From Cristatella mucedo (Eukaryota > Bryozoa > Phylactolaemata > Cristatellidae), in assembly GCA_009760855.2 (NCBI GenBank), contig WPIO01000020.1, positions 6,050,001 through 6,112,000 on the forward strand: a DNA stretch of 62,000 bases. Reading direction: 5' to 3'. The notes under the pieces were generated by a model that saw only the letters and a program-made list of their open reading frames with translations, was not told where the DNA came from and ran no database searches. Position numbers and translations under genes: made by a program. Shown in pieces: positions 1 through 12,100 of this stretch. Within the stretch, counting starts at the first letter, position 1. Each line of letters opens with the position of its first letter.

Positions 1-2050
1 GACCTGAATGAAGCGCATGTAGGAGGTAGAAAATATAGGAACAAACAAACAAACGTTCATAGGGAAAGCCAACTGGAATAGGCAGTGCCTGAGCCAGGAG
101 GCGAAGAGAACATTTACTCTCCCTCGTCAGTGAGACAGCAAGCTGGGCCGTACCTGTTACAACCCTTCGCAACCATAGCCAACGAAGAACCTACACCTTA
201 ATGAGCACCTGTCGAATCCGTCTCGAGTAAATACTATTATTTTGAACTATAATTCTTCATTAACTGTTGGTTCAGCTCTGCCTACTTGAAAATCTGGCGG
301 GTCTTGCATTTTTTTAAAGTTATCAGCCCCTCCAGATGAAAGTGCCAGCTCCGCTGCAATGAGAATAGACACGTCTCAGGCTAACATACAAAAGAAGCAA
401 GGCCATTTGTGGTATTTACCATATCTGGAAGTAAGTGTCAGACGTTTGATGCATACGAGCTGATGACTACTTGATCACCGATATATTTCAACTTAGTCTG
501 AGGGACTACAAGATGACCTAGCACTAACGCAACGGGTATTACGACAGCACGATGGGAGAGCGAGAAGCTCTTATAGATAGACTTGCCGTGGGCGAGTCAA
601 GTTATTGTAAGCTAGACTTTCCGGATCTTGAAGTCATTTAGAGGCTTGATGGATAGCCGTTGAAGCTTATAAACTAGTGGAGGCGATTGATGTGGCAGCA
701 AGGCAGCTGTCAGAACAAACAGATCAGAAGGACAGTTGAGGTATACACCAGCTACGGACGAATGTAAAAACTGGCCGAAACAGCTCCTAATAAAGGAGCT
801 ACGAGTAACCTGTATGAAATGCCACAAACACGTGACCTAATTTGGCTGTCTTACTATAATCTTATCCGGCCGCGATTAAGGCGATGTTTCTTACCAGTCA
901 GTAGGCCTAATTAACAGTGAAAGAAACTCGCTCACCTAATCGCGTTGTGCTTGGAAACTGTACGCCTATACCGCACGAGAAGATGTCACCGCATTAACGA
1001 AAGCCAAACCAATCTATAATGTTAGGTCCTTCATCTTTCAAATTTGCACTCAATTTGACCGTATCTATAAGGTTAGTTTTGTCATTGTTAATCTATAGGA
1101 AGTGATAAGCTATAGAAAAGCTAATGTCGTTGATGCAGGGTGTGAAGGAATCGAGTGAAAGCACGATGAGGAGGAAGACATAAAAAGCACAGAAGGATAG
1201 GTCGAGCTGGAGGGGGTGGGTAGTAGGCGTAGATATAAAAGACGAAATAATTTTTGGCAATGAAATCAGCGGCGAGGGGGTAAAAATTAACGACACAATC
1301 TCAAAGTCGATTTTTAGTCAGTCAGCAAGAAGTAACATAACGCATCTACAATTAGTTTGCAGGAAAATGTTCGTTGAAGCCAGATTTTCCACCAACCATT
1401 ATCTAAAACTGGGGCTTGCAGAGTGACGTAATGATCTAAGATTGATAGGAAAGCATATATACCAGTATCGCTTTTAGCATGTCTCAAGCTAGGTAGCTGG
1501 AATCAGGGGCCAATTACAACGATCCTGATCAAAATTAGATCACAACCTAGACCTTTGACCCTATCGAATACCTTAATCAATGAACTTAATGTAATAAAAC
1601 TCAATATCATATTCTATGTGAAAAGTCTACAAAAAAGTCGTAACTGCAGTTTTCTATAGCCAACCGCCTGTCGCAGCATTTAAACACGACATAGCCATCT
1701 GGGCTGCTAGGCTCTGTCCCGCCGGATATTGGAAAGTGTTGCACTTTTTATTTCTGGTCGTTAGTAGTTAACCGAGATACTACGAATGGATATTGCAGTT
1801 TATATTAACTTGAGTTTTATTTAATCAATTTTGACGCCACTAATTAGCAAGTGTAATTTGGCAAGTCGAATTTCGTTTGCAATGTTTTTCCTTTTCCTTT
1901 ACTTTTTTAATAATTGAAATGGCATGCTAAAATTAGTACGATAGGACTAAAGTTTTGGCAAAAAGCATTATCAAGGCAGTTAGAAATAGTAATTTGGAAA
2001 GTGCAGAGTCTTTCGATCGTATGCAGCTGGATGTTAGTATAGCTCTCCAG
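1..2050. other. No gene recognised
   Basis: AT-rich sequence with scattered stops on both strands. I saw no repeat shared with the rest of the window, no domain and no RNA gene. Confidence 0.5.
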
Positions 2051-2439
2051 TAAGGTCAAGACCGTGCGGCGGCAATTTTAAACGAGCTTACCACACTTCC
2101 GTTCGCCGGTCGAGTGAGAAACTTAAAGGCTGGAAACCAAGGTAGCTTGTATCGAATGACGCCACGAAACTGGCCAAGCGATATTGTTCGGGCATTGCTG
2201 GCTCGAGTGAGATAGACGGTAGGATCGAGAAGCGCGCTGAGCTACCCGCAGACTTGTTAGCGGACAATGAGAGGCCTTGTTGGCAGTACTTCCGTTAAAG
2301 ACTGCCTCAGCCTCTTGAGTAGGCGGTTAGCGGCCGTCCTGTCCAGCGTAATGTCGATATTTACCGCGTATAGGAGTGCATAGGACGCCACAAACGACGC
2401 TGCTTACAAGGTAGACGTTATGAAGGCTCTGCGCTTTTG

Positions 2440-2870
2440 ACTTACTTCAAGTTTCTCGACGCTCAACTTTTCGATGAAGTACAGCGTCTGCGCACGCGCA
2501 TACGACAGCCGCCGGCGCTACGGTTTTGGTGGCCGCTGCGATCGCGGTCTGTGCGCTCCTGTGCTGACGCGGCTGCAGTTTATCTTCGGTCAAGCGGCGG
2601 CAGAATTCGCCCATTGGCTCGTTGAAGCTCAGCCAGCGCACGCGCGACAGGGCACCCTTCCGGTAGGAGGGCGATATGCCAGGACGAGACGACAGCCAGC
2701 CTCGCGCGTCCTTTAGTGACAAAGCGTCGGTGTGACGGCGGCCATTGGAATGCGAGCAATTTCTCGGCAGTGAGCAACCGTGTTGACGGTAAGTTAGAGT
2801 AGAGTAGGACGTCCCACAGACGCGCCAGACAGGCAACGACGCAGCGACGCTTTACCTCTTTAACTTTCTC
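2440..2870. other. CpG-rich patch with overlapping unsupported open frames
   Basis: GC- and CpG-rich sequence unlike its AT-rich surroundings, with open frames on both strands that are not recognisable proteins. A good plus-strand donor (GACG|GTAAGT, near 2787) and a minus-strand donor (GTGTG|GTAAGC, near 2088) suggest it could be a promoter or first-exon region, but no start codon or partner exon could be confirmed. Confidence 0.25.
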
Positions 2871-2879
2871 CTGTCTCTT

Positions 2880-3980
2880 GCACTCGCGGTGAGCGTTGTA
2901 AAGCAGTGCTACTTGCACGACACTCAGCTGTCCAATGAAAATATCCGTAGCAAGAATGAGGAAAAATGGAACGTAGGGCTTACACTTGGCCTTGTTGTTA
3001 CTAATGGCAAAAATAACGCCGGCGTTCGCCGTACCCGCAGTGCCCGTTACTATAGCTGTGGCGATCGCCGTAATTGGGTTGTATTCTGACTATTCTACAA
3101 ATAAAGAAGTGGCTGAGCATAAAAGTATTTATGCTAATTATTCTGTAGTTCGAATGCACCCGCAAATATATGCTCGTTTATTCAAAAGATTATCATTTTT
3201 AAATCTGTTCTACGGCTGAAAATGCGATGACCCCCTCGGTGGCAGAACCATGTACTCAAATGTATTTGATTGATCTGATCCTAATCGTATTGCATATAGT
3301 GCCAGTGAAAATTTAGCAGCGATGAGAAAAGTTCTTGCTAGCTTACTGAGGTTCGAGGACGATGATAGGTTACGGTTGGAAAAATAAAGGGGCAGCTTTA
3401 ACCAGTATAGATGGCGGCCTAAAATGGCCAAATCGAGTGAACTTGAATTACTCAGGAATTACACACACACCCTAGTGAACAGAGGCCTCCAATGGACGTG
3501 GCAATTTCGCATAAAGTCTGGCTCCTTGGAATATTGCTTACTTATTGTGCGACTCAAGTCGCCGAAACGGTGCCAAGGATGCAGCGTTATCTATGAGCGA
3601 ATGAATTAAACACAAGGCGTTTCTTATCGGTTATGCAATCGTGAATAACGGCAAATATTTGATATCGCTTTCCACCCCGATAGAATGACTACAGTGACGA
3701 AGGAGTGGCCTGTGTGACTGACTAATTTCAGCTGACCGCAGGTCAAAGTCTGCATCCTTCTGGGTCTTAGCCTCCGGGACAAGGTATTCACAAGTTACAA
3801 CCACGCTTATGGCAGCATGCCTTCCAGCAGGAAATAGTAAATCGGCCACATAGAATTGGGGATAACGACTAGTAATCATAAAAAGAATAATAATATGTTC
3901 TTCCGCAGCATTGACTTGCCGTATTTCTAGGCGGCAATGTAGCTACCGTCTTTGGTCTGGTATTTAAAAAAATCTGCGAT
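2880..3980. other. No gene recognised
   Basis: Short open frames only. One near 2986-3219 reads a hydrophobic peptide but depends on a non-ATG start and has no splice or domain support. Confidence 0.45.
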
Positions 3981-3984
3981 GGTT

Positions 3985-4330
3985 ACCAAAGTCTGGAACT
4001 CCCTCCCGACCTGCGTCAGAACATCCCCTGACCTGACCACATTTAAAATGAACTTAAAAACACACCTATTTAGGACAGCATTTAGTGGGTCCCTGTGATT
4101 CGTCCTTCACGTGCTTATGCGTGCTGACACTGTGCATGCTGCCACTAACCATATTTGCATGCTGACCCTGTGTATGTCACCCTAACCATATTATTAATTT
4201 TGTTTGTTTTTTAAGCATGATTTTACTTACCATCTAATTGCATTTCCCTTTGCAGCAAATGTAAAGCACCTAGAAAGAGATTAAGTTCGCTGAGGGCACT
4301 CTATCTAGTGCATTATTATTATTATTTTTA
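3985..4330 (+). mobile_element. LINE-B 3' fragment with terminal tail
   Basis: Contains the conserved end of the LINE-B ORF (AACTCCCTCCCGACCTGCGTC, then the ACACACCTATTTAGGACAGC region), the 3' UTR with TGCATGCTGCCACTAACC, and the tail GAAAGAGATTAAGTTC..GGGC..CT ending in (ATT)n. Matches more than ten other copies here. Confidence 0.85.
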
Positions 4331-4649
4331 TCATTACCATCCGTTGCCGCCGAATCCTAAGTGGGGCCTTAATTGAATTATCCAGTATTTAAAGTAACAG
4401 ATTAAGCAGGGCGGGGTAACTAGAAGTGATCAAAACTACAAGCTGCCAAATGATTACTTTTAATTCGCAATTTCTCGCTTATGCCAGGCTATTAAGTCCT
4501 GATAGCGCCCACACTATATACTGCTCAGTATTAGGTTCATCGAGACAGTTAATAACCGTTTGAAAGATAGTGACGCTTACCCTTGTCATTTGATCTTAAA
4601 TTGAGAGAGTAAATTGCTATTTATTTGTAATATAAATAAAACATTTGTA

Positions 4650-4692
4650 CAGCGCCCACAGAGAACTTAATCTCTTTCTTGGCACCTTAAAC
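4650..4692 (-). mobile_element. LINE-B terminal tail fragment
   Basis: Reverse complement of the LINE-B hairpin tail (GCGCCCACAGAGAACTTAAT). Only the last about 40 bases are recognisable. Confidence 0.55.
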
Positions 4693-4789
4693 TGTGTGAA
4701 CATGGCAGACTTTCCCACAGATTTTGGACAGATTTCCCAATGATTTGGGCTACTACGTCATTGTACGTAACAAAATTTGGGGGGGGGGG

Positions 4790-5150
4790 AGGAACCGAAA
4801 TTTAAGTATTGCTAGTAAGCTTCAGTCTGGTTTTGGAGCTAATCACTCTAAAGAGTCAAACTTTCTTTGGGCGTATAACGAATTACTTAGGAAATCAGAC
4901 TTAAGGAAAGTATTTCTGCTAGTTTCGTTGGATCTTTCGTCAGCTTTTGACACTATCGATCACCAAGTCCTTCTTAAGCACCTTTCACCTCGCCCGGGCA
5001 TCACGGGCGCTGCATACAATATAGTTCAGGTCCTATCTCAGTGGGTGACTCAAGATTATTGGTTGGAAGTGGACATTGATCATTCGAGAAACCTCTGAAA
5101 TATGGGGTACCTAAGGGCTCAGTGCTTAGCCCCGTTCGGTTCACTGTTTA
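4790..5150 (+). mobile_element. LINE-B reverse transcriptase fragment
   Basis: Translation shows LQSGFGANHSKESN and VSLDLSSAFDTIDHQVLLKH, the first catalytic-Asp motif of non-LTR reverse transcriptase, then the GITGAA element typical of this family. Frame is lost near 5096 and the YADD motif is absent. Starts just after an 11-base G run near 4779. Confidence 0.75.
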
Positions 5151-7480
5151 TATTGTCGTGACTTTCATGTAATACATAGATCACCTACCCAGTCAAGTAG
5201 TATACCATGCTTGAGCCAAGTCATGTTATCACCGTAAGCTTTATCGTTCCTATACCGCTTCCCAATCGAGGTAACATAAGAACCCAAGACTGAATCAAGA
5301 CTGAGAAAAGACCCATCGTGTAAACGTGGCTTAGGACTTGTTATATCTTACATGATCCTTGAGTATCCACAACCTAAACATTGTGGTTGGCGTTGGCTGG
5401 CGACAGGTATTGTTCTAAAGTTTTAGTAGCTACCGGAGCTAATAACTGCAAAATATATGAGCAGAAATATAAATTTGATTCCTTTCAATAAGGTTGAATA
5501 CAAGTTTACTAATTATTTCCCGTGCTACAAGCCTTTTTCCCAAGGAAAGTCGTCAATGGTCACCCTGCAAGTACAATAAAGTATGCACCACAGCATAAAA
5601 TTTGGCTGACTAGACTTCAAACTAATGAGCTCGAAAGATTCAGGTGGTGCGGCAGCAATAGTTTTCTTAATGACCGATGCCGTTGCAAGGGTGACGTGTT
5701 AAGTTAGCCAGATTATAATTGTTATTTTATCAGCTCCCGACAAAAAGTGACACTAGCGCTTCTTGTTCTTTGCAGAATTCCTTCCACAGAATCGAAGTTA
5801 TTGCGAACATAGATTACGGAAACTTATACTGCTGTATCCTAGTATAGATGCAGCTACTGACAGTTGATATTACGACCTGGGCGTCGCCTAGCCTAAAGGC
5901 CACCCACGGAAGGACAAAATCCGGGGTCGGCCCCCAGTGGTCGAGCACCAACACTTGAACAGCGAGCTAGCTCTCTTCCGGCAACAGCACTCGAAGATTG
6001 TAGACGGGCGCTCTGGTGTTCTAAGAAATGACGCAGCTAGCTGGTCCTTTGACAGCATATGCTAATACTGTTGCAACGGACCCGGCGAAACGGCTCCGAA
6101 TGCCGATTAAGCACATAACACGATTGTGCTTCATCCTGCTTGCTGCTTCATTTCGCTTTCCTATAGCTTTGCTGTGTTTAGGATCATCACTGTAATATTG
6201 AATAGTTTTCTGTGTGGAGAGCGTGTGTCTGTCATATAAAAGTGTTGTGTATTCAGGCGATCCACCTCGGGACACTATGCTGGAAGTGCCCCATAGCGAT
6301 CCAGACCGGGCATAACAGAGTAGGGTTTCGCTAGCTGGAATATGCTAATACTCCGCAGACTCAGCGACAAAGCTATGACCGGCTTAATGCATATCTGCTT
6401 TTTTACCATAATGTGTAAGAAATTACACGCCTATGGACCTTGAAATCATTGTCAGTCCAATCGCCTTTCCTCCGCTATGCTCCATTTCTGAACCCTACAC
6501 ACTACCGACTAGTGCTTTCCCAAATACGCGGTTGACGCTTTATCGTCCCCGAATTTTAGTGACCTCATGCTTCGATAATGATCGTGCATGCCTAATGAGG
6601 TTTTGTTATCGTCGGTTTAATTCACTCATCGGTGGGATAGTCGTTATAGCTTGTGTAGAGGCCGGTAAGCAACTGTGGTCAATTAACCCGCCTTTGATTA
6701 GATGTTGCTGATTTGTACAGTTGGAATGAGCTGACCGAGAAGACAGGCGAGATGGAGCAGCGGAGCAAGCAGAAAAAGGCGGTCGGGGTTGTTTGGGCTG
6801 CTGCCGCTATGGAAGCCACTAGAAGAATGCACGTTTCGATCGTGATTCCTTGGCAAAAGCTGTAGCCCACATAAAACGAGATTGAGTTCTCTTTGGACGA
6901 TTTATCGAATTTATATTACTATCATTATAATACACATGCAGCCTTTCGCGAGCTAGTAATGATGTTTTAGGCAATCACTTTGAATCGAAGATTTCTGCTA
7001 CTTCTCTAGACTGCCGTAGATCGTGAGTAGGATAAGCTGTGCAGTCTCAGACAACACCCGGAGCAATAGTAGGAAATTGGTAACCATATAAAAATGCACA
7101 TTTATCACAGTCAGTACACCAGGATGTGGCTCGAACACTTTGAAGTGCGGCTTTAAGGCCCTGCAGTGAGGGTGACGCAAAAACTAGCCGCTGCAGCTCA
7201 ATTGCTACACCACAGAGAATGCAGCTGGATCATTCGACCCTGGCAGAAATTTAGTTTTCAAAACTCGCTCTTATTGAGGATAACCTCCGGTCGCTCAGTA
7301 TTTTGGAAAAACTGATATGATACTTCAGTGGTAAAGAAACTGAGTCAAGAAATGCTGAGGAGGGTATAGAAGAAGCCACGAAAGGTGATTTAATGTTGAC
7401 AGCTTAGCTCAGTCGTGTAATGAGTTTTTAAGGAGCGGGGCTTCGTTCGTCTTGCTATTTTGCTACTTCGGTCACTAACC
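5150..7480. other. No gene recognised
   Basis: About 2.3 kb with no supported gene. A piece near 5620-5700 is similar to 31010-31085 (AATGAGCTCGAAAGATTCA shared) and is probably an old unclassified repeat. A minus-strand open frame at 6021-6275 is unrecognised. Confidence 0.4.
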
Positions 7481-7489
7481 TTCCAATCG

Positions 7490-8315
7490 TTTGGTCTCGC
7501 CAAAGAATGCTATCTCTATTTGGTCTTACTTTGGATAACTTCTTGAAAGTAAATGAAGGTCAAACCAAACTGCTGCTCATAGGACACCCTAAGCGTGTGG
7601 CTGGATTAAAAGGCTTTGCTCTTCTAATAGGTGATGCTGTTGTGCGACCATCACCGCATACTCGAAATTTAAGTATCGTTTTCGACAGCTAAATTTTAAA
7701 AGCTTCATTCAGAAGGCTGCTTCTCCAGCTAGCCATCACGTCCGATTCCTATCTAGTATTAAGAGCTGTCTTCCACAGTGGCTTGCCAAGAATTTAACTA
7801 GCTTCTAAGTTCTGTCGGCTGGATTATTGCCATTCTATTTTGGCTGGGCTACCAAAGAAAGCAACTAGGCCACTGCAGCTGGCAATGAATATGGCTGCAA
7901 GGCTAGGTAGTCTTAGAGATTTGAGCACGTCTGTCATTTGCTAACAGAGCTAGAATGGTTGCCGGTTGAAGAAAGACCGTTAGCAACAGAAGCTTTAGTT
8001 CTGCAGGTCCTAGGGTCTGGAACTTGCTTCCACAACTCTTATGCAACGGCAACTAATCTCCTTTTGCCGACAATGACTCATCCTTTTCAGTGGTCCTGAG
8101 CTGCTACTTCCGTGCTACTCACTACCTCAACTGCTCTCCTAACTCTGCTATGCTTCTCACTTTCTCTTTGTTTCGTGAGATGAAGTCTGTTGGCTACCGA
8201 ATACCTACCGAAAGTCTATTAGGCTGTGAGTGATCAACACAAAACTCTCTTGCGTAACACCTGCATAGTCTTTATGGCTTCCTGGAGTTACAGACGGAGA
8301 TACATTACCGAATTA
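7490..8315 (+). mobile_element. LINE-A 3' part, decayed
   Basis: Reads LLLIGHPKRVAGLKGFALLI and later ORF segments shared with the best copy at 23620-25507, broken by frameshifts. Ends in the family's GTTACAGACGGAGATACATT terminus. Confidence 0.8.
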
Positions 8316-8932
8316 TATCGTGCCTTTCAACAGCATCATTTCTTCTTAGAACAAAGTTTAATAGCTAAATCTTTTATAATTGTCGGTTAATAAATGTAAG
8401 TTGTGCAGCCGGGTATTGTTTAAGTCTGGTGAATTCTAAATACGCATACATTTATTCTAAATACAAAGAAATATCTTATAGTTTGGCGGTCATGTTCATC
8501 TTGTTGTAGGCTACTAAGCACTGCTATGGCGTAAGTCCAAATAAGACCGCTGAGATAACGCCAAAGTATTTGAGGTTCCATTGGAGTTTTTGTACACCTT
8601 TACCCGTGTAGTTCGACAGAAATTAAGTTGATAAGACGAGACGTCTGTACTTTTCTATCCAAAGCCGAAACTCTGAAAAATTGACACCACGATAGCCCAT
8701 GGATCTGAAAATGAAATATAATTGCTCAATGTTACAATTAAACATCTTTTGATGATATTAACTTTAGGCAAATGCGGAATAAAGCTTCGTCATACGTAAC
8801 TAAACTCAACAAATTCCGTTTACTTCCCAATGATTCATAGTCAGAACTGAGGCAACATAACAAAAGATCTTGTAAATGTTCAAACGAAGGGCTAACATTA
8901 TGAAAAATATTGCCTTATTTGCGAGGACTCAC

Positions 8933-9187
8933 TCGTTTTTGTTGCACTTGTAGTTGTCATTGTATTAGAGAAAGTTGTAGATGCTTTCACCGTGCCTGCG
9001 GAGGTAACCAAGGCATTAGAAGTAGATGAAGCTGTAGTTGCCTTGGTATTATAAGAAGCTGTCGATGCTTCCTCAATATCTGCTTCCGTCACCGGAGTAT
9101 TAAAAGTAGATAAAACCGCAGCTGTCTTGGTAGAAGTTGTGGATAATTTCGCTCTGTCTGCTTACATCACAAAGGCATTAGAAGTCG
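8933..9187 (-). CDS. PAN/mucin-like gene exon 3: Ser/Thr-rich 28-residue repeats, with an in-frame stop
   Basis: 255 bp between CCTTAG|CG and A|GTGAGT, the same length and phase as exon 2. Three imperfect units of about 84 bp encode a pattern of N-x-(LFP)-V-T-x-A, then A-S-T, then N-T-x-x-T-T. The first unit carries TAA at 9164-9162. The paralogous exon near 34764-34990 is open at this position. Confidence 0.45.
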
Positions 9188-12100
9188 CTAAGGCTATAGT
9201 TTGTCTCGTACCTTATCTAATGCAAAATGTGCGTTCGCTTAAGATAATCTGGTATTAGTTTTTACAATTGAATAGTCCGAGTGCTGAAATATTTTTGAAC
9301 ATATTATTATACACTGCTGGGTATCTCATCATAGTCTGGCCAAAAATGTTGTTCACGCTAAGAAATAAACCATCAGGCAGTCTTTAAGACCTCTTCAAAG
9401 CTATTTTGACTTACGATTGCTCTACTTTAGCCTAATAAGTTGGGGCTTTGTTGCAACGACGCCCACTCCTTAATTTAGTAGTCGAGCGACTGGTATGAGT
9501 GTTTTTGTCTAGCAGGAAACCAGGCAAAGAGTTGTGCTTCCATTTTCTCTAGTTGCTAAACCTACGAATGAATGATAGAGGCTGCGTCTGAAATCTTAAA
9601 TGCACCTGACATAACGGCAGCCGTATCCAAAGTCACTAGACGCGTACTGCTGGAGCATCTCCAAGGCTAACGAGTCATGGATGCTGCCTCCATGCACGAA
9701 GATACACCGATAGTAGAAAAGCACGTCAGCAATTAATAGTCCCTCCACCTTAATATATCTACCCCATAGCTACAAAGAACCACATATTTAAAGCACCAGT
9801 CATGACGTGCAACTCTCGTCCAACCTAAATCCAAAAGTATAACAGACTAATCATTGCTTGAAATGACGTTTTTAACCCGCTACAAAAATAAAGCACCTCC
9901 AGGTAACTAATGGTTGTATCATTCAGCTGTCAATTATACGATCAAGCAGTATTAAATTATTATAATTTAGCAAGCACATGTTTGACTCCTATACACGTAT
10001 TACTCCTTCAAATTATCATAGAGTCTTTCAATAATTAATGAGTTTATATAAAAGCCATAGATATTTTTAACAAAGACACGATAAATTCAGTCATCAAAAC
10101 CTCCTCACGCTCAACACCCAAAATAATTAACAGCAGCAATGGTGCTCATCAAGGTTTAGATTGAATACCAGCTTACTTTGGGATTTCAAAAAGCCTTTCC
10201 AACTTGTGCCACGAGGTTGCATTGCTGCCTTGCTCAGTTCGCAAGTTTTTGAAAGCTCTTCATAATTCACTAGAGCACACGAAGAAACAGATAAGCAAGA
10301 GAGACAACATGCGATAACAGTTTCTGTCTTTGATGTTGAAATGACTAGCTCTGGATTGTAGACGGTCATGCAACTCGAGCAGTCTGATTGCATAAATAGG
10401 GCAGTAGTTCCAGTAGTGTCGGCAGATGTGCCTACAAAGATCAAGACATCAATCTTAATTTGATGACATACGGATTTCGCGTTAAACTGGAAAAGTAAAA
10501 TAAGCTATGCACTTTACCGCGTGGGAAACGCAAAAACAAACGAGCCAAACAGATTATTAAACAAGTTGACCCCGCAGAATAAACTCACTGTTTTTGCAAC
10601 GTTTGCTGCAATAATTAATTAGGCATAAGTTTGCATATCACTATTTATTTAGCTCAATGGTATTCGAATGTGATCTGCTTATTGCTCTCTGTAATGTTTC
10701 GAGTATTCTATACTCAGCTTAAAAAGCTGCATCTCTCGCAGATGGAAAAGGAGATAGAAGATAGTAATGTCTATCTCAAAAGACAGTCAAGAAACTGGAG
10801 CAACCTCACAGCGAAAGTTTCTGAAAATAATTACATCTTCATTTATCGTGCTAAATCTCCATTACTTTTACATAGATTTCCTGAAGTTACAAGGACTTGA
10901 AGTTGATAAAATGATCTCGACAGAGTAACAGAATAAATTTGCAAACAGATTTTAGAAACCCGTATTTTTTCAAAATCAATTTGTTCGAGCTCGTCTTAGA
11001 TTGTAACGGATTTATAGTGTGCCTGGAGGGCTCTTAAATGCAAAAATTCTTTCCAGTACTCGAGTACAGCTGTTTTCTTTATTGACTACTTGGATGATCG
11101 CAAACAGGATCACGTCTATCAAAACGTGCAATATCTAAAATAAAAGACAGCTTGTCCGGGTCAGAGTGCCATTTCAAAAATGGTAACGGAGCCGTCGTTA
11201 GAGAAAGAATCGAAAACTTTCAACTTTAAAAGAAATCTTTCGCATCTGAAAGTGTGCGAGAGCTTCGAACCAGCGATCGTGGCCCTTCGCTTCAACGCCG
11301 GATTTGACGCCGTGAAATAATCCGCTAGTTTTACTCGTTGAACAAGAACTATCGGTATGGTAGACGACTCAAAGCCGCCGCCAGCTCGCTCGCTCGCGGA
11401 CTGGCCCATTGCTTTTTAACCCTCTGTCAAGGTGGCATACACCGAAGGAAGCCAGGGAGCACCCGCTAGCTTCCCAAGCGAATTATGACTGCAGCCCCTC
11501 GGTCGCAGCGGAAGGGGCATGACTCGCGCGGTTCACGACTCAGGATGCGGAAGGGAGACAGACAGGCTGCAGAGAATTCCTCGTCGCCAACCGCAAGGTT
11601 AAATGACCGCCATTAGGTCGAAAAATGAAAGAAGCTTTTAAATAAGACCACCAGAAACTTTACTTCTACTAGGTCCATACTCACGTTTATCCAATAGTTG
11701 CCGCATTTGTAATAAGCAGTACAAGTCGTTGAGATAAGAAGCACACTATCATTTATAGCTTGCAGCTGCTCGGGCTTAGACTCATTTCACCTAAGGGTCT
11801 TTTGCTTAGAAATGTGGTGGTTGCATTCAAAAAATGGTGGACTCTTCAAAAATCAGCGTGTAATTTTTTCAAACTGACATCGCTATTACGACTCGTGCCG
11901 AGCTGGTTTGGTCTAGCGGTTAAGGTGCTTGCACCGACCAAGGTCTGCCTGAGGTCGTGGGCTCGAGCCCCGTGGCATATGTGAAGCACCTGAATAGAGA
12001 TTAAGTTCTCTTGGGGCGCTATATACATGAATATATTTTTATTTATATATATTTATTTAATATATATACTTTTTTAAGGTTCCACATCCGTTGGGCATTT

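Noticed and set aside
2447-2918. Two overlapping minus-strand open frames of 112-129 residues
   Set aside because: CpG-rich composition lowers stop frequency; neither frame resembles a protein and both overlap plus-strand frames of similar quality.
2986-3219. Hydrophobic 77-residue frame resembling a signal peptide
   Set aside because: Requires a TTG start, has no upstream ATG in good context and no recognisable mature domain.
11905-12030. Genuine tRNA gene
   Set aside because: The head has A/B-box-like blocks, but the same unit recurs with a common LINE-B-like 3' end, which marks a SINE.
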